This document shows positions 5,886-6,767 of a stretch of 6,767 nt of DNA, piece by piece (the stretch's first letter is position 1; the number at the start of each line of letters is the position of its first letter). A program made the position numbers and the translations under genes. The DNA is from Acidimicrobium sp. (GTDB taxonomy: Bacteria; Actinomycetota; Acidimicrobiia; Acidimicrobiales; Ilumatobacteraceae). Below the pieces are notes generated by a model. That model was given only the letters and a program-made list of their open reading frames with translations. It was not told the DNA's origin and did not search any database. The stretch spans positions 8,630 through 15,396 of the forward strand of contig DOHD01000054.1 of assembly GCA_003535455.1 (NCBI GenBank). The letters are read 5' to 3'.

Positions 5886-6651
5886 CGCTGATCTCCTTTG
5901 CTATGTCTCGATATGCCTTGGCTGCTGTAGATGAGGGATCAAACGACGTAATTGGTTTGCCATGCGATGGTGCTTCGGCCACCCGCACCGAGCGTGGTAC
6001 CACGGTTTGACAAACTTTGTCACCAAAGTGCTCACGAACTTCACGAACCACATCGTCAGCAAGGGTCGTGTGCGTATACATCACGCAGGCAATATGCCTG
6101 ACTTCTAAAGTCGGGTTAAGAACTTGGCTAACCCGGTCAACGCTACGCAACAACTGCCCTAAACCTTCAAGGGCGAAGTATTCGCATTGAATTGGTACAA
6201 ATACTTCGGTGGCTGCAGTCAAACCGTTGACCGTCAAAAGACCCAAACTTGGCGGGCAGTCAAGGATCACATAATCGTATTGGTCGATAACCGTGTCGAT
6301 GGCTTTTTTGAGTCGCTGTTCACGACCCATTTCAGGAACGAGCTCGATATCAGCACCCGCCAAATCTAAGTTGGCTGGAGCGATGAACAGATTTTTGATC
6401 GCCGTGGGTTCGATGCAATTTTCAAGCTTCTCGCCCCGCAATAAAACGTCGTAGATCGTGGCATCAAGATCGCGAGCGTTAATGCCCAGGCCGGTTGAAG
6501 CATTGCCCTGTGGGTCAAGATCAACGACCAAAACTCGATAGTCGAGTTCGGCCAAACTCGCCGCAACGGTGATCGCTGTCGTGGTCTTGCCTACCCCACC
6601 CTTTTGGTTGGCAAAGGCGATGACTCGAGGCAGAGTCGGCAAAGCATCCAT
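5860..6651 (-). CDS. parA: Chromosome-partitioning ATPase ParA (Soj)
   Basis: A 263-residue ParA/Soj ATPase, the usual chromosomal size without an extra N-terminal DNA-binding domain. It binds DNA non-specifically as an ATP dimer; ParB at parS triggers hydrolysis, which drives segregation of the origin region. The deviant Walker A motif is KGGVGKTT (17-24) with the signature lysine K17. Walker A' is VVDLDPQGNAS (42-52) and Walker B is VILDCPPS (128-135, D131). PIQCEYFALEGL (153-164) and VPRSVRVAEAPSHGKP (218-233) are typical chromosomal Soj segments; the latter contributes DNA-binding arginines. The ATG at 6649-6651 has no strong Shine-Dalgarno sequence, but upstream in frame there is no better conserved start. 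The gene overlaps parB by 26 bases and forms one operon with it. It is transcribed away from the two parS sites. Confidence 0.97.
   Translation of the reverse strand: MDALPTLPRVIAFANQKGGVGKTTTAITVAASLAELDYRVLVVDLDPQGNASTGLGINARDLDATIYDVLLRGEKLENCIEPTAIKNLFIAPANLDLAGADIELVPEMGREQRLKKAIDTVIDQYDYVILDCPPSLGLLTVNGLTAATEVFVPIQCEYFALEGLGQLLRSVDRVSQVLNPTLEVRHIACVMYTHTTLADDVVREVREHFGDKVCQTVVPRSVRVAEAPSHGKPITSFDPSSTAAKAYRDIAKEISGGPSNRSR
5891..5899 (-). promoter_or_regulatory. Ribosome-binding site of parB inside parA
   Basis: On the minus strand the bases read AAAGGAGAT, a near-perfect Shine-Dalgarno sequence placed before the GTG start of parB. It lies within the last codons of parA. parB can therefore be initiated on its own as well as by coupling, and the GTG choice of start is well supported. 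Confidence 0.8.
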
Positions 6652-6687
6652 GTATTCAGACTAGTTAGTGGGTGTCGCCACTTTATG

Positions 6688-6717
6688 GATATACAGGCCG
6701 ACGTTGTTTCACGTGAA
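6688..6717 (-). promoter_or_regulatory. Candidate parAB promoter overlapping parS
   Basis: On the minus strand TTCACG (6712-6717) and TATATC (6688-6693) resemble -35 and -10 boxes, each matching the housekeeping consensus at four of six bases, with an 18-base spacer. The start of transcription would lie about 30 bases before the parA ATG. The -35 falls inside the proximal parS palindrome, so bound ParB could repress it. The match is weak, and this is inference. Confidence 0.3.
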
Positions 6718-6720
6718 ACA
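6705..6720. promoter_or_regulatory. parS: parS site 1 (ParB-binding centromere)
   Basis: TGTTTCACGTGAAACA is the exact 16-bp consensus parS palindrome. It lies 54 bases upstream of the parA start. ParB nucleates here and spreads. A perfect 16-bp match next to parAB leaves little doubt. Confidence 0.97.
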
Positions 6721-6750
6721 TCACTTTTAAGGGGTGTGGGTCAGTCTGAG

Positions 6751-6766
6751 TGTTTCACGTGAAACA
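6751..6766. promoter_or_regulatory. parS: parS site 2 (ParB-binding centromere)
   Basis: A second exact copy of the 16-bp parS palindrome, 46 bases from the first start to start, ending one base before the window edge. Further copies may lie beyond. Two close sites next to parAB are consistent with the origin-proximal position of this block. Confidence 0.97.
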
Positions 6767-6767
6767 A

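Noticed and set aside
1..6767. A previously undescribed defence or mobile system
   Set aside because: There are no recombinases, repeats with direct flanks, toxin-antitoxin pairs, nucleases or CRISPR repeats. The gene order is a conserved origin-proximal housekeeping block.

Overview
The window looks like core chromosome of an actinobacterium (Actinomycetota), close to the replication origin. The order kinase with a sugar-binding-like ectodomain, trxB, trxA, cwlM-like, then parB and parA on the opposite strand next to parS sites, resembles the origin-side block that mycobacteria carry as mviN (Rv3910), sigM, trxB2, trxC, cwlM, parB, parA. The base composition by eye is only moderate in GC, and start codons include GTG and probably TTG. 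That fits a lower-GC actinobacterial line such as aquatic Acidimicrobiia, but the lineage is an inference. I see no transposase, tRNA, rRNA, CRISPR array or phage gene, so this is not an accessory island.

Layout. Bases 1-369 hold the C-terminal end of a DegV-family protein cut by the window edge. Bases 454-2091 encode a membrane-anchored Ser/Thr kinase with all catalytic residues and a C-terminal extracellular domain. Bases 2124-2450 encode a small two-helix membrane protein of unknown function. Thioredoxin reductase (2464-3414) and thioredoxin (3478-3816) follow. Next is a CwlM-like protein (to 4793) with two peptidoglycan-binding repeats and an amidase fold that has lost its zinc-site residues. 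All of these read left to right. A short spacer (4794-4919) between convergent genes carries a perfect DnaA box inside a hairpin. parB (4920-5885) and parA (5860-6651) overlap on the minus strand. The right edge (6652-6767) carries two perfect 16-bp parS palindromes.

How the genes may work together. The left part combines a wall- or envelope-sensing kinase, a redox pair and a degenerate amidase. In Mycobacterium tuberculosis the homologous degenerate amidase CwlM is a kinase substrate that activates MurA, and the MviN/MurJ flippase carries a fused pseudokinase and ectodomain. Here the kinase is a free-standing gene with an intact active site. The right part is the ParABS chromosome-segregation module.

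The most interesting points are the uncoupled active kinase, the triply degenerate amidase, the odd trxA/cwlM junction (the first peptidoglycan-binding repeat starts upstream of any usual start codon), and the DnaA-box hairpin downstream of cwlM.
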